Assembly (NCBI GenBank): GCA_023101885.1
Contig: JALPQD010000406.1
Span: forward strand, 1,426,001-1,490,000
DNA length: 64,000 nucleotides
Source of the DNA: Typhlomys cinereus
Lineage: Eukaryota > Chordata > Mammalia > Rodentia > Platacanthomyidae
Direction: 5' to 3'
Positions 35,585-46,275 of the stretch are shown in pieces (the stretch's first letter is position 1; the number at the start of each line of letters is the position of its first letter). The position numbers and the translations under genes are program-made. Under the pieces are notes generated by a model, which saw only the letters and a program-made list of their open reading frames with translations, made no database searches and was not told the origin of the DNA.

Positions 35585-35891
35585 TGCGCAATGGATCCTT
35601 GGAGGCAAGGGATTGACAGCCACAGTAATGTTCCTATGCTTAAGGGGAACACAGGAAAGGATTCAGGGAAATGCCACTGGGTCCTTGTATGTCGTTGGAG
35701 AGGAGGGCCCAGAGGAGAGTCTGGCATGCACATTAAAGAATTCTCCAGAGATTGGGGGGGAGGCACTGGGGGATGAGAAGAGAGGGGTTAGGGGAGAGGG
35801 AGCAGGGGAGTCGGGAGAGGAGGAGGGAGGGAGGGAACCGGTGTACCTATTAAGTTTGTATGAACGGAGATAATAAAAATGTTAAAAAAAA
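35585..35891 (+). other. First L1 3' UTR block of the composite
   Basis: It starts abruptly at gcgcaatggatccttggagg and runs through ttcctatgcttaaggggaac and a purine-rich tract (35750-35835) to gtttgtatgaacgg, ataataaaaatg and an A-run. Very similar to 26700-27033. Confidence 0.9.
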
Positions 35892-36356
35892 GGATTGGAG
35901 GAGTCATGATATGCAAGATACTCCACACAAGTTAGGGCCGAAGTAGTTATAACAGGACTCTGCATGATCTGCACAATGACCAACATATCGTTGACCCCTC
36001 AATTCTAGTTTGGACTAAAGGCACTAAGATCCTTAGAAGGAAGGGATTAACAGTCACAATAGTGTTCCTATACTTAAGGGGAACACAAGAAAGAATTCTA
36101 GGAAATGCCACTGAGTCCTTACACCTCATCAGAGAGGAGGACCCAGAGGAAAGTTTGATATACTCATTAAATGCTGCTTCAGAGATGCAGAGAAGGGGCA
36201 CTGGGAGGAAGGGAGGGAGGGGGAAAAGGAAGGGACAAAGCGGGGAGGGAACAGGGAGGTCCAGGGAAGGGTGGAGGGAGGGAGGAGACAGGGTTTCCTA
36301 TTATGTTTGTATGAGCAGAAACAAATAAAAAAATTGTTCAAGAGGAAAAAAAATGT
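35892..36356 (+). other. Second L1 3' UTR block of the composite
   Basis: A second, fuller copy of the same 3' UTR, beginning near gtcatgatatgcaagatact and ending gtttgtatgagcag, acaaataaaaaaa, followed by ttgttcaagagg and more A-rich sequence. It is not identical to the first block (for example aattctagtttggactaaag and a different purine tract), so it is not a simple tandem duplication. Confidence 0.88.
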
Positions 36357-36377
36357 TAAAAAAATAAAAACGAACAT

Positions 36378-37639
36378 AATAAATACATTTATGAATTTTA
36401 ATATGATATTCCTCTGATTGTTGTTTAATAGTTTCCAAAGATGATAGTGCTTGTTTTAACAACAGAATCACAATATTTACTAATCATTTTTCCAAAATGC
36501 TGCTAATAATCTTTGGACTCCCATAGTATACTCTATATTTAATATGCCAGACTTCCAAAAATTTGTTTACTAAAAAGGTCCCTAAGGTTTGAAAGATATT
36601 TTCTAGATGTACTATGAACTGCCACATAGTCAGATAATTTTTTGTTAACCAACTTAACTAAGAACACCTTGCACATAGATTGATACATATCCTGCATTTT
36701 TAGTTTCTGGTGCTGTGTCTGATGAGGATTCATGAAAGAAACCAGATGACTGACCAGTAGGCTGTCTTTCTAGACATATCACACATGAAAATGTTGTCTA
36801 AAGTCAAACAAACACAAACACAGATGAGGAGCAGGAGAAATTATGAGGAGCAGGAGAAATTATGAGGGCAACAGCCAACCTAAAACAATCCTGTGTTGGA
36901 GGACAGCAATATATCGGATTCGGGTGGAAAAGGTAATTTTTTTCATAGAGTTTATGAGAGGACAGTGAAATTAAAATACACTTGACTTATGAATTTATGA
37001 GTTAGCATTTAATGACTCTTAATGTAAGAAGTGGCATCATGGATTTCATAATCACTGTGGTTTAATAAACATGCACACAAGGAGTTTGCCAGAGCAAATT
37101 GGGCAGAGAAAATCAAGAACAAAGAACTAAAATGTGCCAGTGAGATTGTGAACCCATGGAAATGTTTTAACATACTCAAAGAATTAAAGTAGGAAGAACA
37201 TTTAGAAGTTTATGCAGAAGTTTTAGGTTTGACTAATGGGAACATTAAAAATAATAGGAAAATCTATTGATGTGCAGTTCATCCCAATTTGTCAGTATAT
37301 ATTAATAACTGTTGCATTGATGTCAATGAGAGCTATCAGTACACCATTTTCTTTATGTGGTTTCATTGTCTGCATAGTACTAGGATAAACCTGACTTCAC
37401 AGAATTTTTCAAAAGTATTCTCTTTCTTCAAAGTCTTTGGATGAGTTTAGAAAATAATTGATGAAATTCAGCAACAAAACCATCTGCTCTTAGATCCATC
37501 TACTATGGTTCACATGTTTATATCATTTATTCAGTCTTCCCAGTAATCATTAGCTTGTTTACTTTTCTGTGTTTCTGAGGTTCATTTCAAAAAGTTGTAG
37601 ATGTGTAAAAATGAATCTATTACTGCTTTCATTTAATTA
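36378..37639. other. Non-coding, nothing recognised
   Basis: AT-rich sequence. A 20-bp tandem duplication (atgaggagcaggagaaatt) is visible at 36824-36863. No gene recognised. Confidence 0.45.
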
Positions 37640-37999
37640 TATTTTTAAATTTTTATTTTTCTACTTTTACAAGCAAATTGAGTACTTATCCATTTCCCAC
37701 CATCCCCCCTTCTCATCCATGCCTTCATCAATCCATCTCACTCCCTTCTACTCTCCTACCTGTCTGCTTCTATAAACTCCAGGGTTCACTTTGGCTTGTC
37801 TACATTTGTGTATTATTGCAATGAGTTGGTCTAATTGCTCATAAGCATTTCTGTGTGATATTCTATAATCACCTTTTCCATCTCTAAATTTGTTACTTTG
37901 TTCTTTTTGTGTTCATTTTTTGTTCTTTGCTAGTATAGCTCATTAATTTATCATTTGTCTTTAAATTGACAATACTGTTTTGAATTTATATTTTCTTTT
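37640..37999 (-). mobile_element. Possible old L1 3' end fragment
   Basis: The T-rich start (37640-37668) and pyrimidine-rich block (cccaccatccccccttctca) could be the reverse complement of an L1 poly(A) end and purine tract. The remainder is too divergent to be sure. Confidence 0.3.
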
Positions 38000-38308
38000 A
38001 GTTCTTTTTTTAATTTTTTTATTATTATTTATTCAATTGTGTGTGTATGCGTGTTTGTGTGTGTGTATGTGTCTGTGTGTGTAGAACCACGGACGAATTC
38101 GGGAACCACCATGGACGCCTCCACCTCCTCCTTGTTTACTCTGCCCCGGGATTCACAGGCTCCACCCTCCCAGAACCTGAAATGCAGGCCGCCCCCGCTT
38201 CTGCCCGTCATCTATACGTGGGGTCTAGGATCCGAACTCAGGACCTTTCACCTGCAAGGCAAAGGCTGAACCCCTGAGCCACCTCTCCAGCCTTGTTTCA
38301 GTTCTTTT
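38000..38308 (-). mobile_element. B2-like SINE copy 5 (long subfamily) with short TSD
   Basis: Minus-strand copy, body about 38009-38299. agttctttt at 38000-38008 recurs at 38300-38308, a short possible target duplication. It carries the ctccttgtttactctgcc segment and attcgggaacc of the long subfamily. The head complement is slightly altered (ctctccagcctt). Confidence 0.9.
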
Positions 38309-38544
38309 CATTTTCTCCACTCTGATATTTGTCTAAACTCAACATTCCTTCAACACTGAAAACTCAGAAAAAGAGAAACAATTGACAATGTCTGAACAGA
38401 AAAAATGTCTGAACATTATGCTGAATGCAAAATACTAAATATCTTATGTAAGAATTAGCAATACATATTCATAATTCTTATTCAATCATCAGAAGACAGA
38501 AGTATTAATATATTTCTTTGAAAATACAGCAGCTCACTTTCACT

Positions 38545-39418
38545 TCCTTCCTGGTCACTTGTAATTGAACAGGTTGCTTCTCACCTAACAGGGAGGACAT
38601 AGCGTCTGGCAGATAGACGGAAGCCATCCCCCAAATGAGACACTGACACCCCCACTGTTGTGTCCTACCTATTCTTCCATCTAGCTTTAAGTCTGTTCTT
38701 ATATTAAGATCTCCATTTAAACAGTCTTTTATCTTTGGTTAGGAGGTGGGTGACCTTTAATCCCAATTAGGATGCAGCCAAGGGTTGTGCAGGAAAAGCA
38801 AAAATGAAAACAACAACAAACCATAATTCAGAACACCAAAGATCCTAATGTTAATCATCTAGAACCAGACCAGCCAAATCTTTCCCATCCTAAAACTCAG
38901 GGAACCTTGCAGAAGAGGGGGCAGCAAGATTGTGTGAGCCTTTAGATAGGGAGAACCAACCACATACGGGATACTCCACACAAGTTAGGGCTGCAGCAAC
39001 CAGAATTGGACTTTGCCTGACCTGTACAATGGCTGACATGTCAACAACCCCACAAAGTCTAGCATGGATCATAGGGGAAAAGACTCCAGGCAGTAGCATC
39101 CTTAGAGGCAAGGGATTAAATGGTCATAACAGAGTTCCCATAGTGACAGGGAGGCCAAGAAAGGGGTCCTGGCTATGCCAATGAGTCCTGAATCCTCACT
39201 AGGGTGGAGGATTCAGAGGGAGGTTTGACTTTCTCACAAAAGGATGTCCAGAGGATGGGAGGGGGGAAGGGGGAGACACTGAGAGAAGGGGAGAGAGGGG
39301 ATGAAAGGAAGGGGATAAGGGGGGGAAAGTGCAAGGAGGGATGACTGGCAAGAAGAGGAAGGGAGAAAAGGATGGGGATACCTATTGAGCTTGTATGATT
39401 AGTACAAAAAGTGGGAGA
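38545..39418 (+). mobile_element. 5'-truncated L1, 3' UTR only (older copy)
   Basis: Same 3' UTR landmarks as the other L1s but more divergent: ccataattcagaacaccaaa, gatactccacacaagttagg, aggcaagggattaaatgg, a purine-rich tract at 39255-39385, then ttgagcttgtatgattag and a short A-run. I found no target duplication. Confidence 0.85.
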
Positions 39419-39469
39419 AAAAAACTATGGAGAGGTTAAAATTATCAGTGATTATTAAAGATACAATGT

Positions 39470-41290
39470 CATAAACAGAAAATTCTAAGCACCTGCCAAA
39501 GAATGCTATTATAACTAATAAATGAATTTAACATTCTTGCAGAAAGTGAAATGAAAGTATAAGAATGAGTATTGTATTTATATGACAAGCATAAGAGTTT
39601 TGAGAATAAAATCATGTAAACAGTTTCCTTCACAATAGTAAAAATGAATAACATGTCTGTGGGATGAATTTTACTAAAGAATAGAAATCACTACAGTAAA
39701 AATTATAAAACATACAGACACAAAAAATATTTCATATTCTTGTATTGGAAGAATACTTATAAGTAATATGACTTTGTCTCCTACATAAACTCATAAATTC
39801 AATATAATCTCTATTAAAACACAAATGGCATTCCTCACATAACTGACAAAAACTTTCTTAAAGATCATATAAAAGTTCAAACAGGTTCAAAGATGCAAAG
39901 TCTTCCAAAACAAGACAATAACAAGGTAAAACAAACAAAAAACTTAACAGAACAACTCCCATCCAAGACAAGTGAAGGCATGAACATATCTGATTTCAAG
40001 TTGCATTACTCAGCATAGCAATAAAAAAAGCCTGGTGCTCATAGCAAAACTGGCACACAGAAAACAGAAAAGAGTCAAGATACCAGAAATAAACCCATGC
40101 ATCTATACCCAGTTGTTTACAATGGAACCAAAGTTCATTCCCAGAGTAAGAGGAGCTCTTTCTATAATTGTTGCTGGACAAACTGGAAGTCTATGTACAG
40201 AAGAAACGTTGTTCTTTTCTCTCTTACTTTGTACAATGATTAATTCCAAACAGGTCAGAGAAGTACCTGTAATGGTGAAATAATGGATGGATGAAAAGAA
40301 AACATGAAGAACATTTCCTAAAATTTGTATATGTGATATTCTTGGCATGATTATAAAAGTACAAGAAACAAAAGGCAAAATTGGCAACAGACATTACATT
40401 CAAGTACAAAGATTGTGTACAGTTAAGGAAAAGAATAGCAAAGATATATCCTACAGAATCAGAATATTTGATATTCTTAATCTGAAAGATGATTGACATT
40501 CAGAATATATAAAAAACTAAAGAAATTCAAAAGCATCCAACTAAAAGGAACAATTCTTCACAAAGGATTTGTGGTACAAACAATATATGAAAAAATGCTC
40601 AAGAACATTAGGTATGAGGCATATGCAAATACACCTACAATTACAGGTGGCAACAACACCAGCTCCACAAGTGAGGTGCCTGCTTATAAACCTTGTGACT
40701 TGAATTTGAAACCTTTGGAGCCCACATAGTGTAAAGAGAGAACTGGCTTCCCAATGGTTTGCAATGATCAGCCTTTTCCTACCCCTCCTCTTTATCTTTC
40801 TCAAATTAATGTACAAAATAAGAGATAGCAATACAAAAATCATGACATCTCATTCTGTCTTAGCTAGACTGCTAACATAGAAAGATAAATCTGCTAAAAA
40901 TGTGAAGAAAAATGGATCCTCATCCAATGTTGGTGGTAATGGGGAATTAATGTAGTCATTCTGGAAAACTGTATTTAGGAACATGAATGTTTGAAAATAG
41001 ACTTACCATATTACCCAACTATTCTACTTCTAGCTATAAATAAAAGTGAAATGTAACCAGAACATCAAATGATAATGCTTATTCATATCAGCCTTAACTT
41101 AGATTCAAAATAAGGGCTAATTGATGCATGAATGGATAGCATATGGTTTATACACTTGGTGGAAATTAATTCAGTCATAAACAGAATTAAATTCTTTCTT
41201 TTGACACAAAATGTCTGGATCTTGAAGAAATCACATTAAATGAAACAAGCATAAGTGAGGTACAGAAGGATAAGGAACACATATCATGTC
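39470..41290 (+). mobile_element. Old, degraded L1 ORF2 segment
   Basis: Plus-strand sequence reads, in many broken frames, as an ancient L1 ORF2. The stretch near 39995-40130 gives pieces like KLHYSA and EINPCIYTQLF, which align with the conserved region of ORF2p after the RT. The part near 40920-41100 corresponds to the region of the Cys/His motif and C-terminus (ttggtggtaatggggaatt, ctggaaaactgtatttagg). No intact frame. It is interrupted at about 40640-40840 by a SINE. Confidence 0.65.
40640..40840 (+). mobile_element. B3/B4-type SINE inserted in the old L1
   Basis: It contains aagtgaggtgcctgcttata (A-box region remains), cttgaatttgaaacctttgg (B-box remains) and agagagaactggcttcccaa, a phrase typical of B3/B4-type SINE bodies. 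L1-like sequence continues on both sides. Confidence 0.55.
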
Positions 41291-41884
41291 TTACGTGTAC
41301 AGTTTAGAAACATAGTGAACCTGATTATTGAATAGCCATTAAAAGATGTTTGGATGGGTAATGTAGCACATATAAAAGCAGGTAGATATTTTTTCCAATA
41401 CACTTCACAGGTATGTATCAAATTACAACTAATATTAGAAAGAATTTTAAAGCAACAAAGTAAAAAACTCAATAGAATTCTTTACATAGAATACTTTACA
41501 TAGAATTCTTTACTTTTACTCTTTGAAATCCTCTTACAACCTTGCATGTTTGAATACATATATACATAGGGTGCAGAAATATTTCGTTTGAAGATAATCT
41601 CAAAATTTAGGCATGGAGTATAGCTGTGTTCAAAAGTGCTTTGACCTTGAGAGCCATTCTCCACACTATGTGTGGAATGAATTTTTGCCTGCAGTGACAA
41701 TCTAAGTAATATTGCTCTTTGATATTTCCTTTTTGGCAGTCTGGGCACTATAATTTATCCCCAGGAAATCACTAGTTTCTTTAAAGGCAGAGTCTGATTC
41801 TTCCTTTCTGTTCCTCCCAGTGCTTATTATAATGACAAATTACCTTTAACTGTGTTAACATAAACACTCTCGAAGTTAATTAAA
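41291..41884. other. Unassigned non-coding sequence
   Basis: Contains a tripled atagaattctttacat-like motif at 41473-41517. On the minus strand this stretch lies downstream of the exon-like segment at 41885-42064. No gene recognised. Confidence 0.4.
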
Positions 41885-42064
41885 TCAGCCTCTCTTCCTG
41901 GTAGCCCTCCAGTCACTGTGGACACCCATGGGGCCATCTGGGAAAATGTCACTGTTTTCTGCAGCAGTAGACGACCCAAGCTGGGATAATGAACTTCCTT
42001 CTGGGACCTCAGTGGAATCCATGCTTGGCAAGCATGGTTTTCTGTTGTTGCTGTTCCTGTCTTC
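41885..42064 (-). other. Exon-like open segment, unrecognised
   Basis: The minus strand has a terminal-exon look: sequence ending gtttttag (an AG acceptor with a modest T-run), then an open frame from about 42064 reading EDRNSNNRKPCLPSMDST, a Ser/Glu/Pro-rich middle and DWRATRKRG, then TGA. Base composition is clearly less AT-rich than the flanks, and I see no repeat match. The peptide looks like a hydrophilic C-terminal tail, but I do not recognise the protein. A decayed retrocopy fragment, a conserved regulatory element or chance are alternatives. Confidence 0.25.
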
Positions 42065-42873
42065 TAAAAACAATATCCTGAATCACTACTAATGAAACCT
42101 AAACATCTTATAGCAGTATATCTCCCGTGTTTAGTTAAAACACAATTCAAAATATTTTTAAAGATAGAAGAAAGCATATTTGTCTTTGACATTATTTTAT
42201 AAATTGTTATGCAACTTTTTTTACACATATATTTGCAAAATTGTATTTTTGTAAAGAGAAAATAAAAACAATTCAACTGATCTCTTACATTCCACTTCAT
42301 GAGAAGGCATATAAAATTACTAATTTTATAGCCATTTAAAACTGTATATCCAGACAAATATAAAAAAGAAGCCATATGAATAAATCAAGAAGAACCAACA
42401 TTTTCAATTTTCCATTTTCAGATTTCTAATTAGCACCTATAAGATTGAAGAACATTCACAAATGTATTCAGTACACAAATCATATGACATTATTATAAAT
42501 GCAACTAAAATTTGGTTCCTTCAGAGATGTCAAGTGTGCAAAGGGCTGGGGGAGTCATTCATCTTGTCTCATCCTGGGAATACAGATGAATGATGTCTGA
42601 GACATTCATCACATATAACCACAGAAGATGTGGAAAGGAAACCAATCTCCAAACTATAGCGACATAGAGGAATGCAACTTCCCAGCTTCTACAGGTAGTT
42701 AACTGTCTTAATTGTTAAAAACGTAGGTCAAAGCCTATCTAGTTTGGATTTTATTCCCTTATAAACTTCCAATTTAATTGATAAAATAAATAGTTTTTGT
42801 ATATTACCCATAAAAAATTCTTATCCGGCTGTTTTCTAAAAGTAAAGATAAATTGTTCACCATTAAAACTGTA
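42065..42873. other. Non-coding, nothing recognised
   Basis: AT-rich sequence with short open frames only. Confidence 0.45.
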
Positions 42874-43207
42874 CTATTTTCCAGTTTTTTTATCATTTTT
42901 AAAATTTTTTTTATTTATTATTTATTCAATTGTGTGTGTATGCGTGTGTGCGCGTGTGTGTATGTAGACGTGTGTGTGTAGAACCACGGACGAATTCGGG
43001 AACCACCATGGACGCCTCCACCTCCTTCTTGTTTACTCTGCCCCGGGATTCACAGGCTCCGCCCTACCAGGACCAGAAACGCAGTCCGCCCCCGCTTCTG
43101 CCTGGTGTCTGTACGTGGGTTCTAGGATCTGAACTCAGGACCTTCCGCCTTCAAGACAGAAGCTTAATCCCTGAGCCATCTATCCAGCCCCTATTTTCCA
43201 GTTTTTT
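42874..43207 (-). mobile_element. B2-like SINE copy 6 (long subfamily) with 17-bp TSD
   Basis: Body 42891-43190, flanked by ctattttccagtttttt at 42874-42890 and 43191-43207. Minus strand, with attcgggaacc and the cttcttgtttactctgcc form of the extra segment. The long exact duplication makes this one of the best-dated copies in the window. Confidence 0.95.
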
Positions 43208-43424
43208 AAGTAAAAAATAACATGTAGAATTCCTGGAATAAGGATGTTTGAGGTGTCTCCACAGGTGCTTTCAAAGAAAACCTGAGACTTGAGCTAAATC
43301 ATCAAAACATAAAATTGAAGGAGAGAACTACCTCTTGAAGGTACATGTCATGTATGCACACTCATTAACACACACACAAACACACACACACAAAGTAAAT
43401 AAATGAATAATGCTATAACAAGAG

Positions 43425-43720
43425 GCTTGTGGGTACCCCAGTGACTAAAGCGATTGCTATACAGGTGTAAAAGTTGACTTTTATTCCAACACCCCATGTA
43501 TGGGCATTCTTAGAATCATAGTACTGTGGAATCATATCAAAGTGAATTCCAGATGTTAAGCATCTTGATGAATCAATGCAGACCCTGAAAAAAATTTTAA
43601 AGGTCGTATATATAACTTGAGGTACAACATTAAAGGCTGTCCTCAGGTCTCCATGTGTGTGTACATGCATGCACATCCAGTGCAAAAATACACACACCAA
43701 AAATTAAAACTAAAATATAG
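43425..43720 (+). mobile_element. B4-like composite SINE
   Basis: The head cttgtgggtaccccagtgac and taaagcgattgctatacagg fits a tRNA-like A-box region. The body contains ggctgtcctcaggtctccat, a B4 3' phrase, then a TG/CA-rich part and an A-rich tail (ccaaaaattaaaac). Divergent. Confidence 0.6.
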
Positions 43721-44744
43721 ACTAGTAGAATTAAATGGGGGTCTAATCACTTGATTTAAAATTAAAAACTAATTCTAATCATATCAGAAAAATTTGCTTT
43801 ATTAAGTATTTCCTTTCAGATGCATGCATGAGATCGATCTCTTTATGTGATTGAAAATTCCACAAAATCTGAGTGATATGTATATCAAGGTCAGAAAATG
43901 AAATGGAAGTTACACATTTTTTTCATTGCAGGTGTAGGTGTAGCTAGTGCTTGAAGAACTAAACCTATTCTACATGGTAACTTTCCAAATAGTAACTTGC
44001 AATTCATTCATTTCTCTTTGCAGTAAAAGTACAGTGGAAGATAGGAAATTTGCTTCATTTGTTTTCCATGGGAGTCTTAGAAGAAAACTATCCAAGCTGC
44101 TAAGAAACACTTATCTTCATAGGACTCTTGCTTCCAGGTTTTTCATACGATGGAAGATTCTACTTGGCAATAGGGAAGAAAAGTGCTTTTTGACAGGATT
44201 TTCAACATAAAATGTGATCTCTGGGAAAAAATCACATTAAATAAATATGTTTCTGCCTGGAAACTTGAAGGAAAATGATTGCAATAACTTTTTAATTTTT
44301 CAAAAATGATTTTTATAAGTTTGTGTTTGAATATGAGGTGATATTTTGAGGTTATTTTTTATGTAAATTTTAGGCATTCTAAAAACTATAACAACCACCT
44401 TGTCAAGAGGTGACATCAGCATAATAATGGCATGAATGTCAAGGGGGAAATCAAATGCTTTCTGATTGGATTTAAGACCCACCTTTTAGCAGGGAACACA
44501 TTTCTGATACTGTAAACCAGGACAATAACATGTAAAAAGGAGAGGATATAAAATCATCTGGGGTACAAACTATTTATGTGTAAGTATAAAAGCATTATTA
44601 TAAAATTTCCTTTTAAACATGTATCATTATATCCATAGATTAAAAAAAGTACTCAGCACTCAGAACTAGAAGATTCCTTTTGTAATGGAAGGTATTTTTT
44701 ATTTAAATTGAAAATAGCTGAGGTGTAGAAAATAAGTGACTATG
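43721..44744. other. Non-coding, nothing recognised
   Basis: AT-rich sequence. An 87-codon frame at 43947-44210 has no recognisable feature. Confidence 0.45.
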
Positions 44745-45250
44745 GACTGCTCAGCCCTAAATAGGATATCTAAGCCATCCCATCTTCACCCCAAGACACA
44801 AGAAATATTGCAGAAGAGGGAGTTGTACATATGTAAGAGCATGAAAAGTGTGACTAGATAGGATATTCTGAACAAGAGAGGGCTGTTGCATCCATGAGCT
44901 CATCTCAGCTATGTGTTCATTCATATGACATGAACAGGTTTTGGCCTATGTTTCATGGAAGGAGAAAGAACTAAAGATGTCCCATATCTTTGGGAGAATG
45001 CTGAGGGTTAATACTCGAAGAAGGAGGACATGGGAGGGATGACGATTTCCTCAATGGTATACATACTGATGTATCATTTGTATTTCAGCTAGTGCACAGG
45101 AAGGTGCTATCAAAGGCAATCTAGATGAGACTCAGTGAGACTCACATGAGAAAAAAACATAAAAGTAGACATAAGACATAAGAGGAAGGACTCTAAGAGG
45201 AAAAGGTGGGGGATGGAATTGGGAATTAAGCTGTGAAAATATACATTCAT
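44745..45250 (+). mobile_element. Lx-like L1 3' UTR fragment
   Basis: It contains tggactgctcagccctaaat, aatattgcagaagaggg, gggctgttgcatccatgagc and ttcctcaatggtatacatac. These match, as I remember it, the older rodent Lx-type L1 3' UTR, which differs from the 3' UTR of the younger L1s in this window. The end is near gggaattaagctgtg. Confidence 0.7.
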
Positions 45251-45890
45251 TGTACGCACGTATTAACCTGTAAGAGAATGAAAAATGTCAAGAGTGCTTA
45301 AAATTGAAAGATCATAAGAGAAGACAATGCCAAGAAATAAGAGAGTAAGTTTAGACTTAGAGGAATATAGAAATATCAATTTGGACATGCTGCTCCAGCT
45401 TCCAGCTGCTTCAGTGCCAGCAATACTCATATTTCTAACACACATTGAGACAAAGCGGACCATCATGTTGAAATCTAGACACTAATGCTTGAGCATTTAA
45501 TAAATATTACATCTCACTCCAGATCTACCTTCACTACAATTAGCACTGTGATTTCTTTTGAATCCTCCTAAGTTTATAGGGATTATGTAAATCAGACACA
45601 GTCCAGTAAAATACGGTGGGGAGATATGTAACTCCTTTTCTCCAGCAGAATATCATTATCTAAACTCACATCCAATTTACAGTTATGGTTTGTTTATTTA
45701 AAGAACATCTGTGCTCTAGGTAAAAGCAGTAAGGAAAAAAAAAAACAAAAGAAAAAGATCATCCAATGTGTGTCACATCATTTGAGACATCAAGTCTTTC
45801 ATTTTAATGTCATACCATGTTAATTTTCTTAAGACCTCTCTCCTTTAATAATTTATGGCTAGATATAAAAATCATAATCATTAAGTGTAT
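45251..45890. other. Non-coding, nothing recognised
   Basis: AT-rich sequence with no recognised gene or repeat. Confidence 0.45.
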
Positions 45891-46275
45891 TGTCATGGCT
45901 TGAATGTGAGCCATCCTTCATAGGCTTATGTATTTGAATCCTTAGATGTTTTTTGTGAAGGTTGTGGAAATTTTAATAGCTGAAACCTTGCTGGAGGAAG
46001 GCACATCACAAATTCACATGGAGTGGGCCTTGAAGTTGATTAGCCCTTCCTTGTTTCTGCTAGAAGTCTGTTCTTACGGTGTACTATTGCTCTCTTAGCT
46101 TCCATGATGTACATGACCTAAGCCTTTCTCCAGCTTCTGCCAGCCAGCCATGCCTTTTCCCCTATAATGGGTGTATCTCCCTTCTGGAACTGTAAGCTGA
46201 ATAAATTTCCTTTCTCATCTTCAGATGAGTGAGTTTCAGTGATGTCTCACAGCATCACAGAGAGTAACCAGCACA
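45891..46275 (+). mobile_element. ORR1-like MaLR solo LTR (diverged)
   Basis: It starts tgtcatggcttgaatgtgag and ends taaccagcaca (TG...CA). Inside are ttgctggaggaaggcacatc, gtgggccttgaagttg, ctggaactgtaagctgaata (AATAAA signal) and ctcacagcatcacag. This is the layout of the rodent ORR1 group of ERVL-MaLR LTRs. The flanking five bases (tgtat / gaagt) do not match, so the duplication has decayed. No internal retroviral region is present. Confidence 0.8.

Larger units (their letters stand above)
34579..36377. mobile_element. Composite L1 insertion: inverted ORF2 piece plus two 3' UTRs, outer TSD
   Basis: Outer flanks 34579-34598 and 36357-36377 match (a TAAAAAA-TAAAAA-type run followed by gaacat) except for one A and one T/C difference. 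Inside are three blocks: an ORF2 fragment on the minus strand (34599-35584); a plus-strand L1 3' UTR ending in an A-run (35585-35891); and a second plus-strand L1 3' UTR (35892-36340) with A-rich sequence after it. The first two blocks form a twin-primed L1. The second UTR could be 3'-transduced flanking sequence or an older L1. The TSD begins at a TT/AAAA-type site, as L1 endonuclease prefers. Confidence 0.78.
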
